A stretch of 64,000 nt of DNA, from the NCBI RefSeq assembly GCF_016097555.1, contig NC_054712.1:48302674-48366673 (forward strand), in the 5' to 3' direction. The notes under the pieces are model-generated. The model worked only from the letters and a program-made list of their open reading frames with translations. It ran no database searches and had not been told where the DNA came from. The position numbers were made by a program, and so were the translations under genes. Shown here piece by piece: positions 11,825 to 23,699 of this stretch (its first letter is position 1; each line of letters starts with the position of its first letter). This stretch comes from Gigantopelta aegis. Taxonomy: Eukaryota > Mollusca > Gastropoda > Neomphalida > Peltospiridae.

Positions 11825-12819
11825 AGAGACGTATTTGAGTATTTGGCATCCCTAGGCCACTGATATTTTTGTGCCCCCTCCCCCGGCAACTGCAAAACTA
11901 TAATCGTAAAACCATGTAGGATTTAGCCATTTGGCTAGGATAAACATTGGAATTTAACCGATTTTTGTTTTCGCAACATTTTGCCTCCCCCAGTAAGTTG
12001 GCGCCCTAGGCATGGGCTAGTTGGACTGTGCATTACTACGGCTCTGCTCTAGTGGTGTTATAAAAAACCAAAAACAAACACTGTTTTAGGTCAGATCTAT
12101 TACTGGAGACTCGGATCGAAAGTAGAACATAGCCTGCAAGATCCGATTCCAATTAGACTGGTTTCTTTATAGAAGTAAACCGGAAATAAGCCCAGAATTA
12201 ATCTGTCTCCGCTAAAAGGAGAGTACGAGAAAAGGTGGACACAAACCGGAAAAGAAGGGAACTGTAGCTATAAATAAATGTTTTCTTTAAATAATGGCAG
12301 TACCAGAAATAACCATATTAGAGGGGGCGGAACTGGATTCCGTGTCTTTAAAATACCATTATCTATACAATAAAAATTAAATAAGGTTTTAGATTTATTT
12401 ATTTTCAATCATAATTTATTTATTTATGTAATTATTAACCATAATTCTTCATGTCAAGCAATATTTAAATCTTCTTATAATCACTGGTACATATAATATT
12501 GATTATTTCTCCTGTCATTAATTATGTAACTGTCTATTGTCGTCATTAACTATAGCAGATGCAATGAAATTGATATTTCTTTGTTCACATTAAACATAAA
12601 TGCATTCTCGCGAGGCAATCTCGGTGATTGGTTTTTGGCGAATAACGTAATCCTATTATGCATGTTTCCTGTGTCATTTCATTTTCGTCTTGGTCTTGTA
12701 AACCAATTTAGAGAACCAATTTACCAATATGTTACTTGATATCCGCGACACTGTTCCAGTATTTATACTAATGGAAATAAATAATGGAACACATCATATT
12801 TTAGACCATGTTTAACTCA
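11825..12819. other. Intergenic, nothing recognised
   Basis: AT-rich sequence with stops in all frames and no repeat I could match inside the window. Confidence 0.45.
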
Positions 12820-12964
12820 CTATTAAGGTAGTTACGCCTGTACTATTACGGTAGCGACGCCTGTACTATTAAGGTAGTTACGCCTGGACTATTAAGGTAG
12901 TTATGCCTGTAATATTAAGGTAGTTACGTGTGTACTATTAAGGTAGTTACGCCTATAGTATTAA
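12820..12964 (+). repeat. 23-bp minisatellite, left part
   Basis: About six copies of a 23-bp unit containing ATTAAGGTAGTTACGCCTGT. The same unit resumes at 14,150, on the far side of a TTAA-flanked insertion. Confidence 0.88.
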
Positions 12965-14149
12965 AGGAGGGGACAATTAAGGCATTTGGCCTGGTATGCA
13001 TATTCAACGATATATAATGCACATTATTGCTTAATATCAACAAGTATAATCGTATAGTTAATTAATAAAACGGTTAAATGTGACGGCTATTATATATAAC
13101 GGGCGCAGCCATTTTGTACCATCCTAGTGAATACGCCCTCAGGCGAGCTGGTGGTTACGTAACACCTAAAGTCTCACGTCAGGAATTATCTTCGAACTGA
13201 AAAAACAAAACATACCTGATTTTTGCGAATGCATCGCAATGTTCTGTAATAATAGCCATCCCACTAAACCAGCAACAATTATATATTTTTCAATATAAAA
13301 TAAACCACCATTGTCAAAGTATTGAAATAACTGTATTATGGTTTTACATAAATTAATCCATGTACTGAAATAATAATCGGAGTGTTTTCTTGGTTAATTA
13401 GTATTTTCTTTCCGTGGCCTGTACCTGTGGTTCCTGATTGACAGGTGTATATTTGGACGGTCCCCAGACACTGTGTCTAGACACACTAAAAAGACGTGCC
13501 TCTTTTAAGATCACAGGATATTGTGTGGTAACCGCACGGATATCCCTCCACTCGCAATGGGCATTATCAGCCGCCTGCTTTATTACTGTAAGTAATTCTG
13601 TAAAACCCTTGATTAGGTAGCCTTTCCCATTTAAAATCACAAAACTGACCAATTACGTCGTCCCAAAGAAAAGAAAAGTATCACTTGGGTATCGTGAGTG
13701 GTCGTTTTTGCTAGAACGTACCCTACCAATAAGCCTAATAATATGCATTTTTCTTTGGATTTAATTTTTTTTTTTAAATACTGTAACTCCATTTCGTTCT
13801 ATTGATGCAAATTGAAATATATTTAGTTAAATAGTTTATTATACTATCAAGTCATTTATGTTGTTTTACAAGTCAGGTTGATGAAAGGGAAGTGCCTTGT
13901 CGTAAATTAGAGCGTTTGTTTACACTGCTTAAGAGGAGATGGACGAAGCTGACGTCACTCGCCCCAAGTTATACCACCGGTCGCCACAAAAACGAAACAA
14001 ATGGCTGCCCCCAGTTAGAAGGAATAATCATGTTTTTTTATTAACTCTAAAATTACGCGTTTTTCATTTGTTAAAGTGTCAGTATGTGTTGGTGGTCCGG
14101 GTATGCATCTTTCCAACACATAAGGCTCTTGTTTGAGTTGACCCTATCT
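12965..14149. mobile_element. TTAA-flanked element inserted into a minisatellite
   Basis: TTAA lies immediately outside both ends (12,961-12,964 and 14,150-14,153). Joining the flanks restores a standard 23-bp minisatellite unit. The ends are weak inverted repeats (AGGAGGGGACAA against AGATAGGGTCAA read inward). A stronger subterminal pair follows, with GCAGCCATTTTG on the left and CAAATGGCTGC on the right. TTAA targeting is typical of piggyBac-type transposition. No transposase is seen. An 84-codon minus-strand frame at 13,398-13,652 has a protein-like composition but no domain I recognise. Confidence 0.7.
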
Positions 14150-14312
14150 TTAAGGTAGTTATGCCTGTACTATTAAAGTAGTTACGCCTGTACTATTAAG
14201 GTAGCTATGCCTGTACCATTAAGGTAGTTACGCCTGTACTATTAAGGTAGTTACGTCTGTACTATTAAGGTAGTTATGCCTGTACTATTACGGTAGTTAT
14301 GCCTGTATAAAA
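14150..14312 (+). repeat. 23-bp minisatellite, right part
   Basis: About seven further copies of the unit found at 12,820-12,964, with the same variation (GTTACGCC and GTTATGCC). Confidence 0.88.
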
Positions 14313-14336
14313 TAGCATGGGATCGAATGTCAGTAC

Positions 14337-14833
14337 CGTGCGATTTTAACTGTTGGTAAGTCGGTTAACTGCTGGATACTGAAGGTTGGACTATACCAAT
14401 TCAAATCCCACAGGCGACCATGTTAACGTTTGTGTTTAAAAACACTATATGCAATATATCAACCAAACTGTGACCCATAAATATCAGTACTACAACCCCT
14501 ACCTCAAAGTATTAACTGCAGAAAATGGTACCTTTCATGGCTCATTTTCGATATAACCAGATGTTTCTGCAACACCCCTAGTTTCGCACAAAATTTGAGT
14601 ACTTTTTTTTACAGGTACCCCATACATGTTCCAAGCACAAGGCTACTTGACACGGTGGTACTACATCAAATAAAATTGCATACGTTTTTAGCCCAGATGA
14701 AACTATTTTTTTTTACAACCAACACACTCACATTTATAACCAATCACAGGACTTGTGGTGTTAACTTCTCTATCAAAAGTTCGGTACACCTCGAACTTCG
14801 ACCCAGCCGGAAATTAATTGGTATAGTGCAACC
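14337..14833 (+). repeat. Dispersed repeat, copy 2
   Basis: Homologous to 9047-9562, sharing CCCATACATGTTCCAAGCAC and GACTTG flanked by ACCAAT. The order of blocks is conserved. Confidence 0.7.
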
Positions 14834-14881
14834 TGAAGATGAGGGTTTTGGTTGCAGTGAAAATTTGTCGTTAGTATTGTA

Positions 14882-15003
14882 GTGGTGTTGCTGTAAAGTG
14901 CTTCTACTGGCAGTAGCTAGTGGGAATTTCCCTATTAGCTCAGTTGGTACTGAGAGTCCATGGTTCGAATCTCATAAGTAGTGGAGGTTGGTTTTTTCTG
15001 TTA
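14882..15003 (+). repeat. tRNA-like repeat, copy 1 (internally deleted)
   Basis: CTACTGGCAGTAGCTAGTG leads into CCCTATTAGCTCAGTTGG (A-box-like) and GGTTCGAATCTC (B-box-like). The anticodon-arm region is deleted relative to the copy at 15,140-15,275. Not a functional tRNA gene. Confidence 0.6.
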
Positions 15004-15139
15004 CATTTGTTGCCGACGTAGGGACTGGGTGTGTTCTTAACACAAGAATACAATTATAACCCAGTCAGGACCCGTAACAATTCAACTGCCCGTGGCCCAC
15101 AGCTCCGGGACGTAGCTTCACTTGAGGGGGCAGTATGTA

Positions 15140-15275
15140 GTAGTGTTGGTATAAAATGCCTCTACTGGCAGTAGCTAGTGACAATTTCCCTATTAGCTCA
15201 GTTGGTAAAGTGCTGGACTCTCTATACTAAGAGTCCGTAGTTCGAATCCCTTCAGTAGAGGTTGATTTTTCTGTT
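15140..15275 (+). repeat. tRNA-like repeat, copy 2
   Basis: Same unit as copy 1, with a fuller tRNA-like part at about 15,188-15,261. An A-box (TAGCTCAGTTGG) and a B-box (AGTTCGAATCC) are present. CCCTATT and AGTAGAG can pair at six of seven positions as an acceptor stem. The anticodon arm is too long and the T-stem poor, so this is a tRNA-derived repeat and not a working tRNA. Confidence 0.6.
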
Positions 15276-15879
15276 ATGGTATTCAGGTGTTCCTATATTT
15301 ATTTTCATCAGTTTACGTTACACGAAATTCATATTATGTTGTCCAAACTGTCAGGTAATTGGAATCATTTGCTATAGCAGAATTTATGTAATATTAAGAT
15401 TACACAACATTGGTATTAAGTTGTCAAAACCGTCACAAACTATTTGTTATTTGTGATGATTGTATCCAACGACCATCACAACAAAGATGTTTTTGCTGCA
15501 TACTTACTGCACGGAATTATGGAAATAGGCACTATAGCTTATTTTTTACGTGACCAATTATTTGCACAGTTTCACAAGTAAGCAACGAAAGGCTGGTTTC
15601 CCTGTCCGGTATGGATGAAGAAATCATAGAAATTATATAACTTAGTTAAATCTCAAAACCCAACAACAACCCTTAAAAAAAAAGAAAAAAAAAGAACAAA
15701 GAACAAAGCTCAAAAAACCTCCACGGCACTGATACATTATATAACTGATTCGTTAAAATGGAATATTGTGTGATTTCTTTGTATGTCAGATACAGGTGTG
15801 TGTGTATATTCAGCTATATGTTCTGCTGTTCTGATATTACATAAATACAGGTTATGTTTTTGAAATAGCATTTTCTTTA
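15276..15879. other. Intergenic, nothing recognised
   Basis: AT-rich with a short oligo(A) stretch near 15,675. No gene or repeat was matched. Confidence 0.4.
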
Positions 15880-15892
15880 CACCAGACTTTAA

Positions 15893-16235
15893 GGAAGGAA
15901 GGAAATGTTTTATTTAACGACGCACTCAACACATTTTATTTACGGTTATATGGCATCGGACATATGGTTAAGGACCACACAGATATTGAGAGAGGAAACC
16001 CGCTGTCGCCACTTCATGGGCTACTCTTTTCGATTAGCAGCAAGGGATGTTTTATATGCACCATCCCACAGACAGGGTAGTACATACCATGGCCTTTGAT
16101 ATACCAGACGTGGTGCACTAGCTGGAACGAGAAATAGCCCTAATGGGCCCACCAATGGGGATCGATCCCAGACCGACCGCACATCGACAGGCACACAATG
16201 TAGTGGGCGCTTTACCACTGGGTTACGTCCCACCC
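15893..16235 (-). mobile_element. SINE, head A with tail type 1, perfect 13-bp TSD
   Basis: A full-length minus-strand copy. The type 1 tail is at the left (complement of GTTAAATAAAACATTTCC) and the tRNA-like head at the right. The target duplication CACCAGACTTTAA is perfect at 15,880-15,892 and 16,236-16,248. Confidence 0.93.
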
Positions 16236-16248
16236 CACCAGACTTTAA

Positions 16249-17160
16249 AATAATACGTTTAATCAAAAGTCGTAACATGTAGCAGAGGTAGATTTCTTCT
16301 GCGCTACTAGACCACGGCACCAAATTAAACAGTGCCGACTCATTAAACAAATATTTCTTTTTTTTACTTTTCAGTATGGTACAAAGAAATATATTTAATT
16401 TAATGTCATCTTGTTCTGCAATATTTTACATGATAAATTATCTTTACCGGGGTTTTCTATAGATATAATAACCGAAATTAGCTATCATATTCCCGCTATT
16501 TTACACGGGTTATCTCCACTTGACACGCTCACCTTCCCGCCGTTTGCTTGTAGACAGTGGTCACACACACACTGTGATATTATTATCTTGGTAAACCCAA
16601 TTCTTCAAATAGGTTAGACAGCAACGCCCGTGAGTTTAAATGTCACTTGATAAATTAATTACATATTCGGATTCTTAAAAAGGAAATTTCACTGCTGTTA
16701 TCGTTACCTTCATTTGTACAACATGCAAGTCTGTAGACATTTGTAAATGGAGGATATTTTTCAATTAGTTTTTACTAGCGTCATAATATGATTCTCTTAA
16801 AGTCGCAGATCCTAGTTTCAACCCATGGAAATGGACACCAAGTATGGTTAATCTACAAACCTATAATACATTTCGTTAAAGTTGCTGTAGAGTGAAACGA
16901 GTCTGTGACATTGAAACGTGAAAATTTCTTTAAAACGTAGATAAGAGTTCTCGGAGAGACGTGCGGATTTTTTTTTTTTAAATAGAAAAAAATATTTCGT
17001 CGTATTAGAAACACCAGGTTGTCCAGAAACACATCATTTGTACAAAAAAAGGGTAATCTAAACAATAAAATCGCAGTAAGATCAGATTAAAAAACGGCTC
17101 AAATAGTGAACAATTTGTGAGTAAAATTTGACCATTTGTTAATGAGCTTTGTGTGCTTTG
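16249..17160. other. Intergenic, nothing recognised
   Basis: No gene, SINE or inverted-repeat element was recognised in this stretch. Confidence 0.4.
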
Positions 17161-17170
17161 TAAAAACAAA

Positions 17171-17186
17171 AACAGGGCCGTACACT

Positions 17187-17222
<36 letters not shown>

Positions 17223-17357
17223 TGCCCACTTGAGAATCTCACTTTTTTTTACTCCAGAAAATAGCATACACTTCTTAGGTTTACTTTGTATAGTGTTTCA
17301 TTTGCTTATAAAAAGTAGTGCCCCTGCCCCTAGGATTTTGATCAGGGTACGGCCCTG
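17171..17357. mobile_element. hAT-like MITE carrying a 30-base G run
   Basis: The ends CAGGGCCGTAC (17,173-17,183) and GTACGGCCCTG (17,347-17,357) are a perfect 11-bp inverted repeat. AAAAACAAA occurs on both sides (17,162-17,170 and 17,358-17,366). CAGGG-type ends with 8-9 bp duplications are characteristic of hAT elements. The G run is at 17,189-17,218. Confidence 0.75.
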
Positions 17358-17972
17358 AAAAACAAATGTATTTTTTTCACAATAAAGAAAAATGTCGAAA
17401 ATATTTGTTGGCCTTTAATCAATGTTGTTGAGTATATATTAGCGATATCGAAGAATGGCGTACAACTGTACGAAAAATCAGTTCCGTTGACTGTCTATTC
17501 TTAATTAAATACGGCCTCAGACCACAATTAATTTCGCTATATGTTTCTATATAGCCTTAGAGGCTATATCATTTTTATTAATATCAGCAGGCCCGTGGAT
17601 TTTTGTATGTACCTTTGCCTGCCTGGGGGACACATACCCTGAAAAGGACAACCCCTGTTGTCCAGCTCTTTCCCCAGCATATTGGTTTAAACAAACACAC
17701 CCTCTAAACCTGGCCGGAGTACACCCATTTTACACAAAAAAGCACTACTTTTGCATGGGCCGGAATTACCACAAACAAGTCTTCAATGTCAAAAAGTTAC
17801 ACATGTTTACAAACTACATGCTCTCCCCTGTCACTTCAGTCAAATAGTTGCCACTTCATAGCTGTCTGCCATGAAATAATCACAGTCAAACAGCAGACTA
17901 CTTGCGCGGTCAAATTTCCGGATTCCAAATGGGCAGATAACTGTAATCTGAGGCCTATTATAGTAATGAAAG

Positions 17973-18265
17973 CGGGGTCGCGACGTAGCCCAGTGGTAAA
18001 GCGCACGCTTGATGCGCGGTCGGTCTAAGATATATCCCCGTCAGTGCGCCCATTAGGCTATTTCTTGTTCCAGCCAGTGAACCACGACTCCTATATCAAA
18101 TGTCGTGGTATGTGCTATCCTATCTGTGGAGTGGTGCATATTAACGATTTCTCGTTACTAATGGAAAAAACATATATCAAGATTACCAAATGTTTTACAT
18201 CCAACATCCGATCATTAATAAATCAATCTACTCTTGTGGTGTCGTTAAACATGACAAACTTTAAT
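17973..18265 (+). mobile_element. SINE, head A with tail type 2
   Basis: CGACGTAGCCCAGTGGTAAA, GATGCGCGGTCGGTCT and the central domain precede a diverged type 2 tail ending GTGGTGTCGTTAAACA. The target duplication is unclear. Confidence 0.87.
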
Positions 18266-18324
18266 TTTAAATAATTAAAGTGTACTTTAGATACAGAACT
18301 TTGGATGAAATTTATATATTATTT

Positions 18325-18630
18325 GAAGTGCTTATTTCCCCCAGAAGACATATTGAAATGCTTATTTCCCCCAGAAGACATATTGAAATGCTTATTTCCC
18401 TCAGAAGACATATTGAAATGCTTATTTTCCACAGAAGACATATTCAAATGCTTATTTCCCTCAGAAGACATATTCAAATGCTTATTTCCCTCAGAAGACA
18501 TATTGAAATGCTTATTTCCCACAGAAGACATATTGAAATGCTTATTTCCCACAGAAGACATATTGAAATGCTTATTTCCCTCAGAAGACATATTGAAATG
18601 CTTATTTCCCTCAGAAGACATATTGGGGTT
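18325..18630 (+). repeat. 30-bp minisatellite
   Basis: About ten copies of a 30-bp unit made of CTTATTTCCC and CAGAAGACATATTGAAATG. Several frames stay open because 30 is divisible by three. I treat the resulting decapeptide repeats as spurious. Confidence 0.93.
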
Positions 18631-19036
18631 TACTCGTGCTGTTCAATAATCCAACGCAGGTTGCTGAAAGGCTATGGTATGTGCTGCCTGTCAATAGGAA
18701 TGTGTGATACAGATATGAAATATGACAGAATAGTGGCTTTCCATTGCCAAGTTTCTGTTGTCCATGCCCTTCCTGTCCATTGAAGATACCATGACCATCG
18801 CACCACTCTCCTCGGTAATACTCGAGCCCATAGGAACGATATCTGAACTGGGGACAGGCACACAATGTAGTGGAAGGTGGTGTGTGGGGATGTAAACTGA
18901 CTTTGGGTTGTTTCATATGTGATTTCTGTATCTGGAGATCAAAATAGTAATGTTTTATATAATGATTTTAAACAGTTATTTTTGTTTGTAGGACAAGTAA
19001 AGTTAATTGTGTGGTCCTCATGTGTGATTGTCTCTC

Positions 19037-19071
<35 letters not shown>

Positions 19072-19146
19072 AGGGGGGGGGGGGAGGTGTTACCCGCGCC
19101 CTGTTTTCTACGAACTTGCTTACCATCTATACTGGGCCCATATATT

Positions 19147-19267
19147 TGAAGCCCTCTCAGCGCTTACGATATCGTAAATTAAATCGTCGTATGTTATGGC
19201 GAGTGTCATAGTGACGTCATAGCTTTTACGACTGTTTTACGACATCGTAGCGCTAAGATTGCTTCGA
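19147..19267. mobile_element. Fold-back MITE
   Basis: Left arm AGCGCTTACGATATCGTAAA and right arm TTTTACGACATCGTAGCGCT are imperfect inverted repeats of about 40 bp around a short spacer. No coding sequence and no clear target duplication. Confidence 0.65.
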
Positions 19268-19800
19268 AAATCTGTAGCGTGGTATAGAAGTGTACCAACA
19301 AATTATTTTAATTGCAAGAACCACATTTAGCATTGTTTTATGAAGACTTGACTGGAGTGGTAGATAAAAACACATATAAAGATAGTGCACTACATAACAC
19401 AAGCACAGCGAACAACACATTAGTATTTAATTATCCCGGCAGATAATAACTGACTGGTTCTGAGCTTCCTTATTTGGAACCAGTCTATTAATTTCCAGCC
19501 ATCTATTAAAGAACACATTTAATTTGCAAATGTATTTATAAAAGAAAAGTAGATTTCGAAAGACATTGTTCTTTATTGATTTGGCATTTCGTCTTGTGTG
19601 GGTGAATGGATGGGAAAGTGGACAAAACAGGAGGGACAGAGATTAACTTTAGGAATTTCATTTTATTTTAAATGCTTTTACCAAATAAGATTTGCTACTT
19701 TTTTTCGTTTTTTTTTTTTTTTTTTTCGTGGGTTTTTTTTTTTTTTTGGTATAAGAAAGTCACTGAGTGCAACGGTTATACATGAGACAAAAAATAAGGT

Positions 19801-20148
19801 GTGTGTACGTGTGTGTGTATGTTGTATATATGTGTGTGTATGTGTATGTGTATGTTGTGTGTGTGTATGTATGTTGTGTATATGTTATGTGTATGTGCGT
19901 GTATGTATGTGTATGTATGTGTGTATGTGTTGTGTGTATGTGTTGTGTGTGTATGTGTGTGTATGTTGTGTGTGTATGTGTGTGTATGTTGTGTGTTTCG
20001 TTGTGTATGTGTGTGCATTTGTGTCTATGTTGTGTGTGTATGTGTGTGTATGTTGTGTGTGTATGTATGTGTATGTTGTGTGTGTATGTGTATGTATGTT
20101 GTGTGTGTTTCGTTGTGTGTGTGTGTGTGTGCATGTGTGTCTGTTGTA

Positions 20149-20179
<31 letters not shown>

Positions 20180-20278
20180 GTGTGTGTGTGTGTGTATGTT
20201 TGCGTATGTATATGTGATGTGTGTATATGATGTATGTATGTATGTATGCATGTATGTATGTGTGTTGTGTGTGTTTCG

Positions 20279-20320
<42 letters not shown>

Positions 20321-20385
20321 ATGTGCATGTGTGTGTATGTGTGTGTGTGTATGTTGTGTGCGTTTCGTTGTGTGTGTCGGAACAG
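19801..20385 (+). repeat. (TGTGTATG)n minisatellite/microsatellite
   Basis: Nearly 600 bp of TGTG, TATG and TTTCGTTG blocks. Every frame on both strands stays open for long stretches, a composition artefact. Confidence 0.95.
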
Positions 20386-20439
20386 ATGTCACATTAAATT
20401 AAAGCCTGTTAAATAAATAAAATATTATAATAAAAAGAA

Positions 20440-20870
20440 ATAAAATAGAGCATACTACATGAGTTGTTTTAAAATGTATCTAACGAGCAAAATCGAGTTG
20501 GATACGTTTGTAAACGAGTTTAAAGAGAAATGGTGTCTAAAGGACACAAATGCATGATTCTCTTTCTTACATATCCTAAAAAAGGAGTACAAACTAAAAG
20601 TTTTAAAATAAATTTAAACATTTCCAACCCTAGCGTTTGTAGTAAACTTATTGTAGTCAATTTCAGATTTTTATCATGCTTTTTTCAATGGATGGTATGG
20701 CATTGGCGACCTGATCAGACAGTCGTATGTCTTGAGATTGTTATCGCACGTATATGTGTTAATTGTATGTTTTATAAAAAAAACCCACAAAAAAACCCAC
20801 CCAAACAAACAAACAAAACAAACAAAAACGAATGATATTCTCACCAACGAGTGTATACGAACTATAAATA
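20440..20870 (+). repeat. Dispersed repeat with fold-back start, copy 1
   Basis: It begins AGTTGTTTTAAAATGTATCT and contains TTCTTACATATCCT and ATTCTCACCAACGAGTGT. The same blocks recur at 42,660-43,215, where an unrelated MITE is nested inside. A C/A-rich low-complexity segment lies near 20,780-20,830. Confidence 0.65.
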
Positions 20871-21259
20871 GATCTATAAATGGTTTTGTATCTCATAAAT
20901 ATCCAGGATATCAAGTTTCAACAGTTCTCTGTATAAGTTAACAGGATTTTCTCATAAATTATTTTAACTTTTGATAGAGTAACTGTAGACATATAATTAA
21001 GAGACAATATTATTAACATATTTCCATTAAAGACAGGGCCTTGCATTAGTGTTTCATCAGTATTAAGTACTTTGTCGTAAACGAGCTATTCATTTCCATG
21101 GTGATCTACGCAGTTTGTCACTTAACGAGAACACACCATATGACTCGCTGAAATTTTAATGTGTATCAAAATATACCTTTAATAGCGTAATTAAATATCA
21201 GAGGCGGTATTTTTTGAAAGGGTGGGGTACTCTGTCGTCCACAACGTTCGCTTTAAGTG

Positions 21260-22915
21260 AGGCTTCACACATTACAGACTCCACATTATACGGACTCATT
21301 TTACATGCTCCACACTTTACTTCACACTTTACGTGCTCCACACTTTACTTCACACATTACGTGCTCCACACTTTACTTCACACATTACGTGCTCCACTCT
21401 CTAAATGCTCCACACTTTACATGCTCCACATTTTACATGCTCCACACTTTACGCGCTCCATATTTTACGTGCTCCACACTTCATGTGCTCCTGCTCCTAA
21501 CTTTACATGCTTCATACTTTACGTGCTCCACACTTTACTTCACACATTACGTGCTCCACACATTACGTGCTCCACACTTTACTCACACATTACGTGCTCC
21601 ACACTTTACTTCACACATTACGTGCTCCACACATTACGTGCTCCTCACTTTACGTGTTCCACACTTTACTTCACACATTACGTGCTCCACACTTTATTTC
21701 ACACATTACGCGCTCTACACTTTACTTCACACATTACTTGCTCCACACTTTACTTCACACATTACGTGCTCCACACTTTACTTCACACATTACGTGCTCC
21801 ACTCTCTAAATGCTCCACACTTTACATGCTCCACATTTTACCTGCTCCACACTTTACGCGCTCCATATTTTACGTGCTCCACACTTCATGTGCTCCTGCT
21901 CCTAACTTAACATGCTTCATACTTTACGTACTCCACACTTTACTTCACACATTACGTGCTCCACACTTTACTTCACACATTACGTGCTCCACACTTTACT
22001 CACACATTACGTGCTCCACACTTTACTTCACACATTACGTGCTCCACACATTACGTGCTCCTCACTTTACGTGTTCCACACTTTACTTCACACATTACGT
22101 GCTCCACACTTTACTTCACACATTACGTGCTCCACTCTCTAAATGCTCCACACTTTACATGCTCCACATTTTACCTGCTCCACACTTTACGCGCTCCATA
22201 TTTTACGTGCTCCACACTTCATGTGCTCCTGCTCCTAACTTAACATGCTTCATACTTTACGTACTCCACACTTTACTTCACACATTACGTGCTCCACACT
22301 TTACTTCACACATTACGTGCTCCACACTTTACTCCACACTTTACGTGCTCCATACTTTACGTGCTCCATACTTTACTGCACACATTACGTGCTCCAAACT
22401 TTACTCCACACTTTACGTGCTCTATACTTTATGTGCTTCACACATTATGTGCTCCACACTTTACGTTACCCACACTCTATGTGGACCACACTTTACGTGC
22501 TCCATACTTTACGTGCTTCACGCATTATGTGCTCCACACTTTACGTTACCCACACTATGTGCTCCACACTTTACGTTACCCACACTCTACGTGCTCCACA
22601 CTTTATGTTACCCATACTCTACGTGCTCCACACTTTACATTACCCACATGCTACGTGCTCCACACTGTATGTTACCCACACTCTACGTGCTCCACACTTT
22701 ATGTTACCCACACTCTACGTGCTCCACACTTTACGTTAATCCACACTCTACGTGCTCCACACTTTACGTTAATCCACACTCTACGTGCTCCACACTTTAT
22801 GTTACCCACACTCTACGTGCTCCACACTTTAAGTTACCCACACTCTACGTGCTCCACACTTTACCGTACCCACACTCTACGTGATCCACACTTTACGCAC
22901 CCCACACCTTTAAAT
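21260..22915 (+). repeat. Complex minisatellite of CACACTTTACGTGCTC-type units
   Basis: More than 1.6 kb of 16-18 bp units (CCACACTTTACGTGCT, CACACATTACGTGCT, TTACTTCACA). Higher-order copies are marked by GCTCCTGCTCCTAACTT at about 21,486, 21,894 and 22,225. A 556-codon plus-strand frame runs through it, but the product is a monotonous His/Thr/Leu/Tyr repeat. I regard it as non-coding. Confidence 0.92.
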
Positions 22916-22976
22916 CTAAAGTTAAAGAATGTTTGTTTAACGACACCTCTAGAGCACACTGAGCTATCAATCGTCG
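22914..22976 (-). mobile_element. SINE tail fragment (type 2)
   Basis: Complement of the last ~60 bp of the type 2 tail (TTTAACGACACC, CTAGAGCACA). Confidence 0.6.
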
Positions 22977-23100
22977 ACTGATTTTTGCTCGAATTAAACG
23001 AAAATGTGCGAATCTGCAAAATTTAATAACATTTATTCACATTAGCATTACTGCCAAACAGCTGTATAGGGATGAAAACGAATCATTTTGTCCCTGTCTC
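22977..23100 (-). mobile_element. Fragment of the G-run MITE family
   Basis: Shares TTTTTGCTCGAATTAAAC and CCAAACAGCTGT with the elements at 27,984 and 33,871. The termini and homopolymer runs are missing. Confidence 0.55.
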
Positions 23101-23294
23101 GGGCGAGCGCTCTACTGACAAAGTTAAATCCTGCCCTTCACTTTTAACGCATTTGGCTTTCATGACTTTTTAAAAAAAAATTCCATTCAAACAAACATTC
23201 AGAAATTACAGATGGTTACAGTTGGATGTTTGCGTGGGCCACAAATAACAAAATTTGTCTAATGTTCACTTTTCGTGATTTTATTAATTACTGA

Positions 23295-23680
23295 GTGCTG
23301 GCGTCTTTAGTCTGTAATTTGCATGCACCGTTATTGCGGGGTCGGCATAATCGCCAGTCAGAAAGTGTTAACGAGGGTTCTTCTAGTGACAATCCCGTAA
23401 TGTTGCGGTCAATTCAAATTAATCGCAGATTGTCCGTCGCGCGGGAAGGACGTGCACAACATAGCAATACGGATAAGTCTGGGTAAATTCTGTATGAATT
23501 TTTCATTAAACGCAGCCTTTCGCACTTTCCAGTGTGTCCATTACCATCGTAGCGCGTCGTCAGGGAATGGATGCCACGTGGTCGATAAAACGCGCCATTC
23601 TAAAGCGATCGTCGGGAACGGGTCATTTCGGCGCAGTGCTTGCACGGGAATGACATACGGTTGTATAATTGTTGTGATTG
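23295..23680. promoter_or_regulatory. CpG-dense segment, possible regulatory region
   Basis: By eye I count about 33 CpG in roughly 370 bp, far denser than its AT-rich, CpG-poor flanks. It lies about 2 kb upstream of the start codon of the four-exon gene. An unmethylated promoter or a 5' non-coding exon is possible. I found no TATA box that would settle it. Confidence 0.3.
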
Positions 23681-23699
23681 GAGTACGGTGATGTGACAA

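Noticed and set aside
15188..15261. Functional tRNA gene
   Set aside because: The A- and B-boxes are good, but the anticodon arm is too long and the T-stem poor. A truncated sister copy lies 250 bp upstream. Treated as a tRNA-derived repeat.
18319..18630. Possible CRISPR-like array of regular 30-bp repeats
   Set aside because: The units are directly adjacent with no unique spacers, and the context is eukaryotic.
18280..18783. 167-codon frame with decapeptide repeats
   Set aside because: Two other frames over the same 30-bp minisatellite are equally open, so openness is no evidence of coding.
19598..20402. Overlapping ~210-codon frames on both strands
   Set aside because: They lie in TGTG/TATG simple repeats. 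All frames are open because the repeat lacks stop codons.
21214..22884. 556-codon open frame
   Set aside because: It is entirely a minisatellite translation with a 16-18 bp period, has no plausible start context and no non-repeat part.
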